Source: Lachnoclostridium sp. UBA5890 (GTDB taxonomy: Bacteria; Bacillota; Clostridia; Lachnospirales; Lachnospiraceae). Taken from it: DNA of 24,494 nucleotides. The notes below the pieces were generated by a model. It was given only the letters and a program-made list of their open reading frames with translations, searched no databases and had not been told where the DNA came from. Shown in pieces: positions 5,584 to 14,411 of the stretch. Position numbers and translations under genes: made by a program. Numbering within the stretch: the stretch's first letter is position 1; every line of letters begins with the position of its first letter. Location: assembly GCA_002431395.1 (NCBI GenBank), contig DJEU01000058.1, forward strand, positions 1-24,494. Direction: 5' to 3'.

Positions 5584-8085
5584 TTATTTATCAAATTTCC
5601 AACTATCTGTCAAAACATTTGTCTTTTCAAATACAAAGTATACCGTATGCTCGCCGGTTACTTTCTTATTAAGTGCAGCGACGCATTCTTTGTATTCCGT
5701 CATGGAAGTGTCACTCAGTTTCATGCTTACTGTAGAAGCTCCTTCGTCGCCAAAGTCTACATTTGCCACTCCGATATAACTTCCTACTTCTGTATTGTAA
5801 AGAGAATAATTTGCACCATTCCACAATGCATTTGAACTTGCTTCATTATTAGCAATCGTTCCTACCTGGTTTGCAATTGCGAAGGATTCAGCTTCTATCG
5901 TATTATAAGGATTTACGGTTCCAACTGCGGTTACACCTGCTGCTGTCATTTTTGTGTCTGCCACTGAACCATCTTTGTTTGTGAAGTTTCCATTTTCTCC
6001 CAAATTCAAGATATCTGCATAAGTAGTTCTGTAATCGCCTTTGGTTCCCAATGCCAGTGTATCTTTCTTTGTATGATAGAAGGCATACCAAGTTCCTTTA
6101 AACTCTGCAAAGCAGTGATGGTTATTTCCACTTGCTCCGAAATAAGTTCCCGGATTTTTCATTACACAGCCGACAAATTTGAATCCTGTCATTGGATTAT
6201 CACTTTCCATTACGGCGATATTTGCTGTCGGTACATTTTCATCACGTCCGGAGAAGTTTGTCCAGTTTGTACAGTAACTATAATAATATTTGTCTCCGAT
6301 TTTATTGATTCCGGAATCTTCAAACATATATGGTGCGTCAATTGTAACAGGGTCACCAGCCAGACTTACCATATCCTCTGCAAGTTTTACAACTCTTCCG
6401 CATTTTGGATTTTTGATAAAATCTTCCGGCTTGTCTGTTGTATCACCGATTCCTCCAAAGTACAGATATCCGGTTCCGTCATCATCAACCAATACAGCTG
6501 GGTCAAACAACCAGCCAATCTCGGATCCGGAACATCCCGGAGTCTCGCGGCTGATCAGCTGTTTTCCAATTGGATCTCTCCATGGACCTGTTGGGCTGTC
6601 TGCTTCCAATACTCCAATTCCACTGCCATTGTCAGCGAAATACAGGAAGAATTTTTCTTTTCCATTAATTGTCTTATGACATGCTGCCGGTGCCCAGGAA
6701 TTTGATGCCCATTTTGCTGCTCCCTTTGAGCCTGCTGCCTGAATTGCACCATGATCTGTCCAGTTTACCATGTCAGCGGATGAATATACATTAATTGTAT
6801 TAATCTTTGAATAGTTATTGTCTGCATCCGGAGTTTTCTCATACTGCTGGGAATCGTTTGTACCATACACATAGATTCTTCCATTATATTCCATTGCGTA
6901 TGGATCTGCCGTCAAACGGGAAGTCATGATTGGATTGCTTACGGATGTTTTACCCAAACCAAGGGAAAGATCCGGATAATCAACACCTGCGGCTGCTTTT
7001 GCCACACCGCTGATTGACACTTCGTCCAGACAGAAATCCATATAATTGTTTGTATTATATACGGACTGCCAGTAAATTATGATCTGTCCATTATGTTCCG
7101 GAACATTCATTTTTGCTTCACATTTTGTCCATGTGTCATTTGGCAGATCAAATGTCTTGATTCCATCATATCTCGTCTCTCCACTTGCGTTGACATACTG
7201 CATGGAAAGATCGATTTTACTGTCTTCTCCTGTAGACTGTTTCGCATAAAATGTAATTTCATAATCGTTATCTGTCTCTGCAAAGGAAGTTACATCAATA
7301 GATGCTCCGTGCCAGTCTGCCGAACGGTCTGTCACTTTTACACTCTTGCTTGTGCCATTGGCACCATCTTCTACGACAGATATAGAAGCATTTCCACGTT
7401 TTTCGATTGGTTCTGTACTGTCATCTTCCATCGTGGCATTTACTAGAACTGCCGGTGTAGGTTCCGGTGTCGCCTCCCCTGCAGGCGCCTCTGTCGGAGC
7501 TGCCGTCGGATCCAATCCCGGTCCATTTACTTCGGCAATTTTATTTGCCTCTGTAATCTCATCCAAATATACCGATACCGATTTTGTTCCTTTGGTCGGC
7601 TCTTTGGATTCCTGTGGTTTTGTACTTGGCGTTGCAGATGCTTTCGGTGCTTCCGATGCCTTTGGTGTTGCTGTCACGTCTGTTCCTCCCGATGTCGTTG
7701 ATGTCTGTGGATTTGTGGAAGTTTGCGGTGTAACTGTCGTCTGGCTGTTCTTTTTTACCAGAACCTTTACCACACCAATTTTCCGTTTCTTACCTTTCTT
7801 TGATACTTCTTTGACGGTAATTTTCGCTGTCCCCGCAGCTACCGCCTTAACCTTTCCTTTTTTGGTTACCGTTGCTACTTTCTTTTTATTGGAAGAAAAT
7901 GTATAACGGCAGCCTTTCTTTTTGTTCTTTACTTTGATCACTTTACTCTTGCCTTGTGTCAATGTAATTTTCTTTGTACCAAGTTTTGCTTTCTTTGCTG
8001 CCATCGCATCTTCTCCACCTGCTCCGGCCACCAAAGAAACAACAAGCGCTGTGGATAACACAATGCAGCTCAACTTTCTCTTCAT
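5584..8085 (-). CDS. secreted multidomain GH43 glycosidase (hemicellulose-active)
   Basis: An 833-aa extracellular enzyme. Order: signal peptide (about 1-29, ending AMA-A); lysine-rich BIG2-like Ig module (about 32-110); Thr/Pro/Ala linker (about 112-215); beta-sandwich CBM4/9/22-like module (about 217-365); GH43 five-bladed propeller (about 380-690); CBM6-like C-terminus (about 710-833). The GH43 triad is in place: Asp394 in TADPYAMEYNGR, Asp528 in LFDPAVLVDDDG and Glu589 in MFEDSGINK, with a NNHHCFAEF His motif late in the propeller. With a CBM6 this points to xylan or arabinoxylan side-chain removal (arabinofuranosidase or xylosidase). The subfamily cannot be set by eye. There is no sortase signal or C-terminal membrane anchor. 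AGGAGG precedes the ATG. The divergent AraC gene is the likely regulator. Confidence 0.9.
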   Translation of the reverse strand: MKRKLSCIVLSTALVVSLVAGAGGEDAMAAKKAKLGTKKITLTQGKSKVIKVKNKKKGCRYTFSSNKKKVATVTKKGKVKAVAAGTAKITVKEVSKKGKKRKIGVVKVLVKKNSQTTVTPQTSTNPQTSTTSGGTDVTATPKASEAPKASATPSTKPQESKEPTKGTKSVSVYLDEITEANKIAEVNGPGLDPTAAPTEAPAGEATPEPTPAVLVNATMEDDSTEPIEKRGNASISVVEDGANGTSKSVKVTDRSADWHGASIDVTSFAETDNDYEITFYAKQSTGEDSKIDLSMQYVNASGETRYDGIKTFDLPNDTWTKCEAKMNVPEHNGQIIIYWQSVYNTNNYMDFCLDEVSISGVAKAAAGVDYPDLSLGLGKTSVSNPIMTSRLTADPYAMEYNGRIYVYGTNDSQQYEKTPDADNNYSKINTINVYSSADMVNWTDHGAIQAAGSKGAAKWASNSWAPAACHKTINGKEKFFLYFADNGSGIGVLEADSPTGPWRDPIGKQLISRETPGCSGSEIGWLFDPAVLVDDDGTGYLYFGGIGDTTDKPEDFIKNPKCGRVVKLAEDMVSLAGDPVTIDAPYMFEDSGINKIGDKYYYSYCTNWTNFSGRDENVPTANIAVMESDNPMTGFKFVGCVMKNPGTYFGASGNNHHCFAEFKGTWYAFYHTKKDTLALGTKGDYRTTYADILNLGENGNFTNKDGSVADTKMTAAGVTAVGTVNPYNTIEAESFAIANQVGTIANNEASSNALWNGANYSLYNTEVGSYIGVANVDFGDEGASTVSMKLSDTSMTEYKECVAALNKKVTGEHTVYFVFEKTNVLTDSWKFDK

Positions 8086-8217
8086 AAAGTAAACCTCCTT
8101 ATTTTTTTCAAATTTGTTATCTCTATCTTACTGCGTTCTCTCTTTCAACACAATGATCTATTCACTCTGTTTTTTGATATATCTGGCACGCTTATATTTT
8201 AAAAATTCAATTGATTA

Positions 8218-8246
8218 TTGATTTTTATTATAAATATTGATATAAT
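8218..8246 (+). promoter_or_regulatory. promoter of the AraC-type regulator in the GH43/AraC divergent gap
   Basis: TTGATT (8218-8223), a 17-base spacer and TATAAT (8241-8246). The start site near 8252 supports the ATG at 8270. The rest of the 184-bp gap (8086-8269) is AT-rich. For the GH43 gene I see only a weak minus-strand TTGTGT-N17-TAAGAT, as expected for an activator-dependent promoter. Confidence 0.65.
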
Positions 8247-8269
8247 GCGCATAAATGGAGGTCTTGTCT

Positions 8270-9043
8270 ATGATAAAAGTAATCTACGCGATGGTCGACC
8301 AGGAGATGCCGGAAGATTTCGTTGATAATCTGTTTTTTGCAGAAGGGGAGTATGAAATTATGTTATTTGACTCTCCGATCATTGCTGAAGTAAATGGAGA
8401 AATGCAGGAATTTCCGGAGCACCACTGTATCTTATACAAGCCTGGGCAGCATATTCACTATCGTGCAAAATCCGGCAAACTTTTATATACGTGGATTCGT
8501 TTCAACTGCGATGAAGCACTTTTTACGGAAGGGTACATTCCTTTTGGCGTACCTATTTTCTGCCCGGATTTCGGCTGCTATCAGCAATATTTTATTGCCG
8601 TAGCCAATGAAAATTATTGGAATCACAATAGCCGCCAGCTGGTTTTGGAAGAGTTGATGCACATTATCTTCCACCGGCTTCACGATTATGCTTTTTTGAA
8701 TACGGATTTATCGCGATACCGCGATCGTTTGATTGATCTTAGAAATAATATTTATGCCCACCCGGAATTTGACTGGACATTAGAGCATATGGCAGAATAT
8801 GTAAATTTAAGTGTGCGCGCCCTGCAAAAACAATACAAGGCATTCGCACACATTTCCTGCATAAATGAAGTAATTGAAAGTCGTCTTGAGCACTCAAAAG
8901 TGCTTCTCAGCCGCACCTCCGACAGCATACAGGAAATCAGTTTTGCCTGCGGCTATCGGAATGTGGAGCATTTCTGCCGTCAATTTAAGCAACATGAAAA
9001 TATGACTCCAAACCAATATCGAAAAGAACACCGTTCTCTTTAG
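8270..9043 (+). CDS. AraC-family transcriptional regulator
   Basis: A 257-aa regulator with an N-terminal cupin-like sensor half (about 1-150, with the CILYKPGQHIHYR turn) and a C-terminal double helix-turn-helix (about 160-257). The second HTH shows the family signature IQEISFACGYRNVEHFCRQFKQHENMTPNQYRK. It is divergent from the secreted GH43 gene, so it most likely activates that gene in response to a sugar. The frame could start at 8255, but that ATG is part of the ribosome site (ATGGAGGTCTTGTCT before the next ATG), so 8270 is preferred. Its stop is only 3 bp from the stop of the convergent fliS, with no terminator between. Confidence 0.92.
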   Translation: MIKVIYAMVDQEMPEDFVDNLFFAEGEYEIMLFDSPIIAEVNGEMQEFPEHHCILYKPGQHIHYRAKSGKLLYTWIRFNCDEALFTEGYIPFGVPIFCPDFGCYQQYFIAVANENYWNHNSRQLVLEELMHIIFHRLHDYAFLNTDLSRYRDRLIDLRNNIYAHPEFDWTLEHMAEYVNLSVRALQKQYKAFAHISCINEVIESRLEHSKVLLSRTSDSIQEISFACGYRNVEHFCRQFKQHENMTPNQYRKEHRSL

Positions 9044-9046
9044 CAG

Positions 9047-9538
9047 TTACGCTTCAAATCCACGGTTTTTGCCGATATCGACGCCGATCGTTTCGTTCAG
9101 GCTTCCTCTGCCATACGTAAGTCCGGCGTAAATCTGCTGTACATTTTTCATAACCGCCTCCGACGTATCTTGCTTTGCGACCTCGCGGAATGATGGAAGA
9201 AGTCTTTCCATCACATGCGTAGCGTGCGCAAATCGTTCGCTGTCGCGGAGTGCCATTCCCTGACACAATTCGTGATACGAATAGATGTACAGCCGGCGGA
9301 GATAAAAGGAAATTTCGTATTGAAAATCAAGACTTCCCATCAATTCCGTCAAAAGTCCTCTGGCGCGCTCGATCTCACGGCGGCATGCCGGCATGTCGCC
9401 CTGTTTCATCTGCGCATCGCCCTCTTTAACACTATCCAAAAATGCTTCGTACATGATCACCACCAGCTCACTGCGGTTTGCCTGTGATACACGCGCTGCA
9501 TAAGCATTTAATTTTTCTTTTTCCATCGCACTCACCAT
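9047..9538 (-). CDS. fliS: flagellin export chaperone FliS
   Basis: A protein of up to 163 aa. FliS binds the C-terminal disordered helix of flagellin, prevents premature polymerisation and delivers it to the export gate. The family core is clear: LNAYAARVSQANRSELVVIMYEAFLDSV, then ELMGSLDFQYEISFYLRRLYIYSYHEL. It is longer than classical FliS (about 120-135 aa), with a C-terminal extension after about residue 125. A second ATG four codons in (9526) is preceded by GGTGAG and would give MEKEKLNAYA, closer to the family start; either is possible. It lies 22 bp after the second flagellin in the same operon, so that flagellin is a likely client, though fliC may be too. Confidence 0.92.
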   Translation of the reverse strand: MVSAMEKEKLNAYAARVSQANRSELVVIMYEAFLDSVKEGDAQMKQGDMPACRREIERARGLLTELMGSLDFQYEISFYLRRLYIYSYHELCQGMALRDSERFAHATHVMERLLPSFREVAKQDTSEAVMKNVQQIYAGLTYGRGSLNETIGVDIGKNRGFEA

Positions 9539-9560
9539 TTTCTTTCGCTATGTATCAAAA

Positions 9561-10991
9561 TCAGCCCTGAAGCAGCTGCAAAATCGTCTGTGGACGGTTA
9601 TTTGCCTGTGCCAGCATAGAAGTACCTGCCTGGCTGAGCACCGTAAGCTGTGTATATTCTGTCATTTCTTCTGCCATATCCACATCCTCGATACGGGAAC
9701 ATGCTTCTGTCAAATTCTGGGAAGTCGTGTCCAGACTTGATGTTGCTGAATCCAAACGGTTTTCGTACGCACCCAGTTTTGCGCGCACTGCCGATACCTG
9801 ATTGATTGCTTCATCAAAAAGGGTAATGCATTCCTGTGCACCATCGTGTGTACATACGTTGCAATACTGAATATTCAATGACTCACAAGTAACTGCCGGA
9901 ATCGAAATGTCGATATCCTGTCCCTCATTGGAACCGATCTGAATGGCTACAAATCCGGCATCAAGTACCGTCACATCGGCGTCTGTTCCTGCCTCTGCCC
10001 CGGCTACATCAAAGACAATTTCAAAACCGCCGCGATCCGATACGGTCACACGATTTCCTTCTACAAATGTAGTCGCTGTTTTGGAAAATCCGGAAGTCGT
10101 GTCCAATGCTACAACGGCATCTTTTCCCTGCGTGATCGTAGCACCATCTACACCAAGTTTTTTCGCAAGTTCCGGATTGTCTGTTGTAATTTCAATATTT
10201 CTGGATGCACCATAAATTTTCGACTCGAAATACAAACTGGAAGCGGCATTGAGCGGTACTTCCTGCGGATTTCCATCTGCGTCGGTTCCATTGACCGGAA
10301 GCACATCAATATTCATGCTCTCGCAACAATCCCGAATTCTAGCATAGGCTTCTTCCAATGTCTCACCTTTTTTAATCTCAATGCTCTGTCCATTGATCTG
10401 CACTTTTCCATCTTCTGTAAATACATCTGTCGCAGCCATTGTAAGTGCACCCGAAGTTACGCTGGTCTTGGTCGCTTCCTGTGTAATTGACAGACTGTAT
10501 GTTGTCAATGCGACATCATCTGTCATGGAAATAACGCTTACGCCTGTATTACTGGAAGATGTCTGGCGGCAGCAGGTTCCATCCAAAATGCTTTTTGTAT
10601 TAAATTCGGTATCCGAAGCAAGGCGGTCGATCTCGCTCATCAATGCCTCGATTTCCTTCTGAATCGCTTTTTTATCATCCAATGTTGTCACATCGTTTGC
10701 TGCCTGCACGGAAAGTTCACGGCATCGCTGCAGCATCGCTTCGACTTCCGTCAATGCTCCCTCTGCCGTCTGAATAAACGAAATTCCATCGGAACCATTG
10801 CGGGAGGCGCGCTGAAGTCCGCGGATCTGCGCATGCATTTTCTGAGAAATTGCCATTCCTGCAGCATCGTCAGCCGCCTTGTTGATGCGGTATCCCGAGG
10901 AAAGCCTTGTCAAACTTGTCGTTATTTTATCCTCTGTCCGATGTAAATTTCCTGTTGCTGTAAGAGCCGATATGTTTGTATTTATTTTCAT
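9561..10991 (-). CDS. second flagellin, cysteine-rich, with expanded central domain
   Basis: A 476-aa flagellin distinct from fliC. The N-terminal D0/D1 (about 1-140) has KINTNISAL, SSGYRINKAADDAAGMAIS and FIQTAEGALTEVEAMLQR. The C-terminus has VRAKLGAYENRLDSA, RIEDVDMAEEM and the LLQG end. The central region (about 145-385) includes a flagellin-IN-like segment (VQINGQSIEIKKGETLEEAYARIRD). Ten cysteines occur, in one N-terminal helix (QRCREL), CC pairs (GTCCRQ, RDCCES), a cluster CESLNIQYCNVC...QEC before the C-terminal helices, and EACSR. Flagellins usually have few or none. Its ATG overlaps the upstream stop (ATGA), indicating translational coupling, with AAAGGAAG ahead of it. It may be a minor or specialised filament subunit. 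Confidence 0.94.
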   Translation of the reverse strand: MKINTNISALTATGNLHRTEDKITTSLTRLSSGYRINKAADDAAGMAISQKMHAQIRGLQRASRNGSDGISFIQTAEGALTEVEAMLQRCRELSVQAANDVTTLDDKKAIQKEIEALMSEIDRLASDTEFNTKSILDGTCCRQTSSSNTGVSVISMTDDVALTTYSLSITQEATKTSVTSGALTMAATDVFTEDGKVQINGQSIEIKKGETLEEAYARIRDCCESMNIDVLPVNGTDADGNPQEVPLNAASSLYFESKIYGASRNIEITTDNPELAKKLGVDGATITQGKDAVVALDTTSGFSKTATTFVEGNRVTVSDRGGFEIVFDVAGAEAGTDADVTVLDAGFVAIQIGSNEGQDIDISIPAVTCESLNIQYCNVCTHDGAQECITLFDEAINQVSAVRAKLGAYENRLDSATSSLDTTSQNLTEACSRIEDVDMAEEMTEYTQLTVLSQAGTSMLAQANNRPQTILQLLQG

Positions 10992-13843
10992 AAAGTTACT
11001 TCCTTTCTCTGCACATTGGTAACCACAATTTTTGCCACCTGATACAGTCTGCTATTTGCTGTTTTTTCTTTATCTCCTACATGAAATGAATGTCTGGCGC
11101 CCTTTGCCACATCCATGCGCTCCATCGCAAATCCATTCATTTCCAAGTCCTTTTCAATATTCTGCGTGAGTTCACTGACATCCTGTCCGTCTTCGCAGGT
11201 CACAAATCCGCTGACCCGGTCGCCGGTCACTTTAAATGTCGCCTGCATTTTTCCGAAAGTATCCGAATGCAATGAGATCTCAACGGTTCCTTTTTCCGCT
11301 TCGCTGCCCTGCAAAACCGTTACATTACAGGATGTAACTCCTTTTTCTGTCACAATCGGCACGGAAAATGTATTTGTCTGCTGCCGCATCTGATGGTAAA
11401 AAGAAATGCTTCCCGCCATCTGTATCAAATTCTGCAGCGTATCATAGGTAATGTCTTCTGCCTGTTTCCGGCTCTCGACCTTTGCTAAATGTTCATTGTC
11501 CAGTGTATCTAGCAACCCTTCCAATTCTTCCGGCTGATCAAGTGCCTCAATGACCGCTTCACTTTCTTCCTGGGTAAACAAGGCATCATTTTCCGGCATT
11601 TCTCTTGCCAGATACCGCTTCATCTCGCGGATGTTCTGCAGCGTAGCAGGAATCCCTGCCGCCTCCAGACACTCTTGTATGCTGTCGTCACTCAATGCCG
11701 CCGTCTCGCGGATATTCTGTGCCAATGCCTCATAATATGCTGCGTCTTCTGCCTGACTTTTCGGTGTTGCGCAAGCTTCGAGAACCTGCTCACATGTCGC
11801 ATCTTCACCTGCCTGACGCAATGCTTCCGGCGACAATTCTTTTTTCAACCGGCGTATCACTTGGCTTCCAAATGCCGCGCCGATCTGTTCGCTGATTGTT
11901 TCGCCCTTGCTTTGCTGACTTTCCAGACTTCCGAAGTCGTCATCAATTGCAAATTCTTTTCCTTCTGCCCGTCTGGTGCGAACTGCCGACAAAAGCGAGG
12001 AAAATGTCAATTCTCTTCCTTCTTTTACCAATTGCCCGATTACGGCTCCATCACTTTTTTCTACTTTATCGATCAATCGGTAAATACCAATCATACTTTT
12101 TCGCTCTTCCGGCGTAATGTCACCTTTATGATCAAGTTTCCACAAATATTTCCGCAATGTCGTGTCGTCATCCGGCAATTCTTCCTGAATTTCCTGAAGC
12201 GCCGCCTCGATCTCATCCATTGTCATTTCCAATGGATTTTCCTGCTTTTCGATCATCTTCGCCACGGCCGCCGGTTTCATCTGCTCTAACACCGAAGTCA
12301 CTTTGGCATCGTAATCTTTCATCGAAAGCACGGACTCTTTTGTAATCTCCATCTGATTGTATGCAAGGATCCGAACTGCCCTCTGATTTGCCGATGTCCG
12401 GTCAAGTCCCAGATCATCTAATATCGCGTCGACATTTTGAAATGCTTTTATTATCGAATCACCCAGATCTCTCCGCACCTGCGTTCCCACAGCCTCATAA
12501 TTTTTTGCCAGCTGCTCATTCGCTTCGACACTGGAAATTTCTGACATTTCCTGCAATGTGGTCTGATCCGCCTGCCCGATCGTTTTTCCCAGTACACTTG
12601 CCGGTGCCTGCCAAATCTGGTCTTTTGCCCGCAATGTCTCTGCCATCTGGTCAAGTTGATCCTGTCCACACGCAATTCCCTGCTCATCGAATATTTTCTG
12701 ACAGGCTTCCTGCTCCATCTGCTTCAGTTCTTCCACTACCTGCGCAAGGTTCGAGATATCCACGTGAATGCCCTTGCGCTCCATCGTTCCGGCGGCTTCC
12801 GTTGTCATTTTCAACCGGATTTCTTCCAGCTGGCGTTTTGCCGTGATAAAGGCGGCCTCTTCCGGATAAAATGCCCGAATTTCTTCGTCTGTTACATTTT
12901 TCAGATTCTCCCATTTCTCGGCGGCTTCCTCATATGAGATTTTGCTGATATCTGCCTGCTGTGGAACCGTTCCTTCCCGCACAGCATCCTGAATACGCTC
13001 TTGAATGATCTCCTCCGGCAGATCTTTTGTCTCCTGCCATTTGGTATATTTTTCTATATTTTCTGCCGTCACCGGAATATCTTCTTCATACAGAAATTTC
13101 GCTGCTTCTTCGGCGCTGTCATTTCCCTGCAGTCCGTTTTCTTCCAATATATGGTCGATCTGCGGCTTCATTTCTTCGTAAGAAGCCCGCTGCTGTGCCA
13201 CCGCCGGCATGGAAGTCACACTAGCACTATTTCCAACTGCTGCCGGTGTCAGATCCGCTTCCTGCTCTATGTAATATTTTATCGCTTCATCGCTAAGTTC
13301 CGGAGCCCTTGCCGCCATCTGCGCCGCAAGTTCGATCTGTGCTTGCAGTTCATCGGAAAATTCCTGCTTTTCTTCTTCCTTTTCTACCTGCTTACCCAGC
13401 GCCTCCGCATTGGCTTTTCGCTCCGTCTTTACCTTTTCTATCGCCCGCTCCAATGTCGAGTCGACGTACTCTTCCAAAATTGTCCCTTCATCCTCAATAT
13501 CTTTGGCATCCTCGCCATTGATACTCTGGCTGATAAAATCTGCCGGATCAAAATTATTTTCCGGAAGATTCTTCACCACATCACTCACGATCTCATTTTG
13601 AGTTGTGCCGGTATATATCATATTGGAGTCCATTTCCTTTTGTACCGCACAATCCTTTGTATACTCAATTCCATAATTGGAAATGCTGCCGTCCCTGGCA
13701 ATCTGTACCGACGCCCCACTTTCCTTTGCATAAGGGGTGTCTTTAAAGTCAATGGAAATCTTGTTTGGATTGATCACCATGGATTTCTCACTCACTTTCG
13801 TTTTTTTAGTAACCCTGTATGGTAACGATTCATTGTTTTCCAC
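10988..13843 (-). CDS. large FliK-like (hook-length-control-like) flagellar protein, probable DUF6240 family
   Basis: A 951-aa acidic protein with no signal peptide or membrane segment, mostly predicted helix. Several stretches share a recurring form around 'DIPVTAENIEKYTKW' and 'GIPATLQNIREMKRYL', suggesting degenerate internal repeats like those of the DUF6240 family; this family name is from memory and unchecked. The last part (about 795-920) resembles the FliK C-terminal domain: a VPIVTEKGVTSCNVTV strand, GTVEISLHSDTFGKMQATFKVTGDRVSGFVTCE, then helices ending NGFAMERMDV. It starts the operon, and its stop overlaps the flagellin start by four bases. The start is GTG with AGGA 7 bases before; an internal ATG at codon 22 is the alternative. 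A minus-strand TATAAT lies at 13872-13877. A flagellar secreted or ruler-like role is inferred. Confidence 0.72.
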   Translation of the reverse strand: MENNESLPYRVTKKTKVSEKSMVINPNKISIDFKDTPYAKESGASVQIARDGSISNYGIEYTKDCAVQKEMDSNMIYTGTTQNEIVSDVVKNLPENNFDPADFISQSINGEDAKDIEDEGTILEEYVDSTLERAIEKVKTERKANAEALGKQVEKEEEKQEFSDELQAQIELAAQMAARAPELSDEAIKYYIEQEADLTPAAVGNSASVTSMPAVAQQRASYEEMKPQIDHILEENGLQGNDSAEEAAKFLYEEDIPVTAENIEKYTKWQETKDLPEEIIQERIQDAVREGTVPQQADISKISYEEAAEKWENLKNVTDEEIRAFYPEEAAFITAKRQLEEIRLKMTTEAAGTMERKGIHVDISNLAQVVEELKQMEQEACQKIFDEQGIACGQDQLDQMAETLRAKDQIWQAPASVLGKTIGQADQTTLQEMSEISSVEANEQLAKNYEAVGTQVRRDLGDSIIKAFQNVDAILDDLGLDRTSANQRAVRILAYNQMEITKESVLSMKDYDAKVTSVLEQMKPAAVAKMIEKQENPLEMTMDEIEAALQEIQEELPDDDTTLRKYLWKLDHKGDITPEERKSMIGIYRLIDKVEKSDGAVIGQLVKEGRELTFSSLLSAVRTRRAEGKEFAIDDDFGSLESQQSKGETISEQIGAAFGSQVIRRLKKELSPEALRQAGEDATCEQVLEACATPKSQAEDAAYYEALAQNIRETAALSDDSIQECLEAAGIPATLQNIREMKRYLAREMPENDALFTQEESEAVIEALDQPEELEGLLDTLDNEHLAKVESRKQAEDITYDTLQNLIQMAGSISFYHQMRQQTNTFSVPIVTEKGVTSCNVTVLQGSEAEKGTVEISLHSDTFGKMQATFKVTGDRVSGFVTCEDGQDVSELTQNIEKDLEMNGFAMERMDVAKGARHSFHVGDKEKTANSRLYQVAKIVVTNVQRKEVTL

Positions 13844-13929
13844 ACATTGATCCTGAATAGTTACCTGTTGTATTATATATTTCGTCCCTTTTCCTGTTTT
13901 TCTTGAGAACTTCTTGCTTTTTTCTTTTT

Positions 13930-14340
13930 TGGTGTGTGCCGCACTCCTCTTTCATCGGCGACTGCGTCCTTCCGCACACGTCATTTCCTTCCTTTTCTTC
14001 TCTGACGTGTGCCAGTCTCCTCTCGATCCGGCGACTGCGTCCTTCCGCACACGTCGTTTCTTTCCTTTCCTTCACTGACGTGTGCCAAACTCCTCTCGAT
14101 CCGCCCACCTCGTCCTTCCGCACACGTCATTTTCTTTCTTTTCTTCTCTGACGTGTGCCAAACTCCTCTCGATCCGCCCACCTCGTCCTTCCGCACACGT
14201 CATTTTCTTCCTTTTCTTCTCTGACGTGTGCCAAACTTCTCTCGATCCGCCCACCTCGTCCTTGCGCACACGTCATTTCCTTCCTTTTCTTCTCTGACGT
14301 GTGCCAGTCCCCTCTCGATCCAGCGACTGCGTCCCGCCCA
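13930..14340 (-). repeat. 73-bp tandem repeat array with a hairpin and many GGA motifs per unit
   Basis: Units begin at 13930, 14003, 14076, 14149, 14222 and 14295, exactly 73 bp apart; the first is degenerate and the last is truncated. Each unit has an inverted repeat TGACGTGTGC...GCACACGTCA (10 bp) enclosing 34 bases, then a 19-base polypyrimidine spacer. Read on the minus strand, the direction of both flanking genes, the loop and spacer are purine-rich with four to six GGA per full unit, about 27 in all. Seventy-three is not a multiple of three, and all reading frames through it are repeat artefacts. It lies between spoIIR and the FliK-like gene. Candidate -10/-35 boxes on either side are weak. 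Function is unknown; see findings. Confidence 0.93.
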
Positions 14341-14411
14341 CCTCCGCTCACAAATCTCCCCTTACTCTATAATTCAAGGATAGTTCCTGTGCGAAAAACT
14401 ACATTGAATAC

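Noticed and set aside
13930..14340. CRISPR array
   Set aside because: The whole 73-bp unit is repeated with no variable spacers, and no cas gene is in the window.
13981..14351. Overlapping 60-97 codon frames on both strands across the repeat array
   Set aside because: They come from the 73-bp period lacking stops in several frames. They have no ribosome sites, and their proteins are the same unit read in rotating frames.
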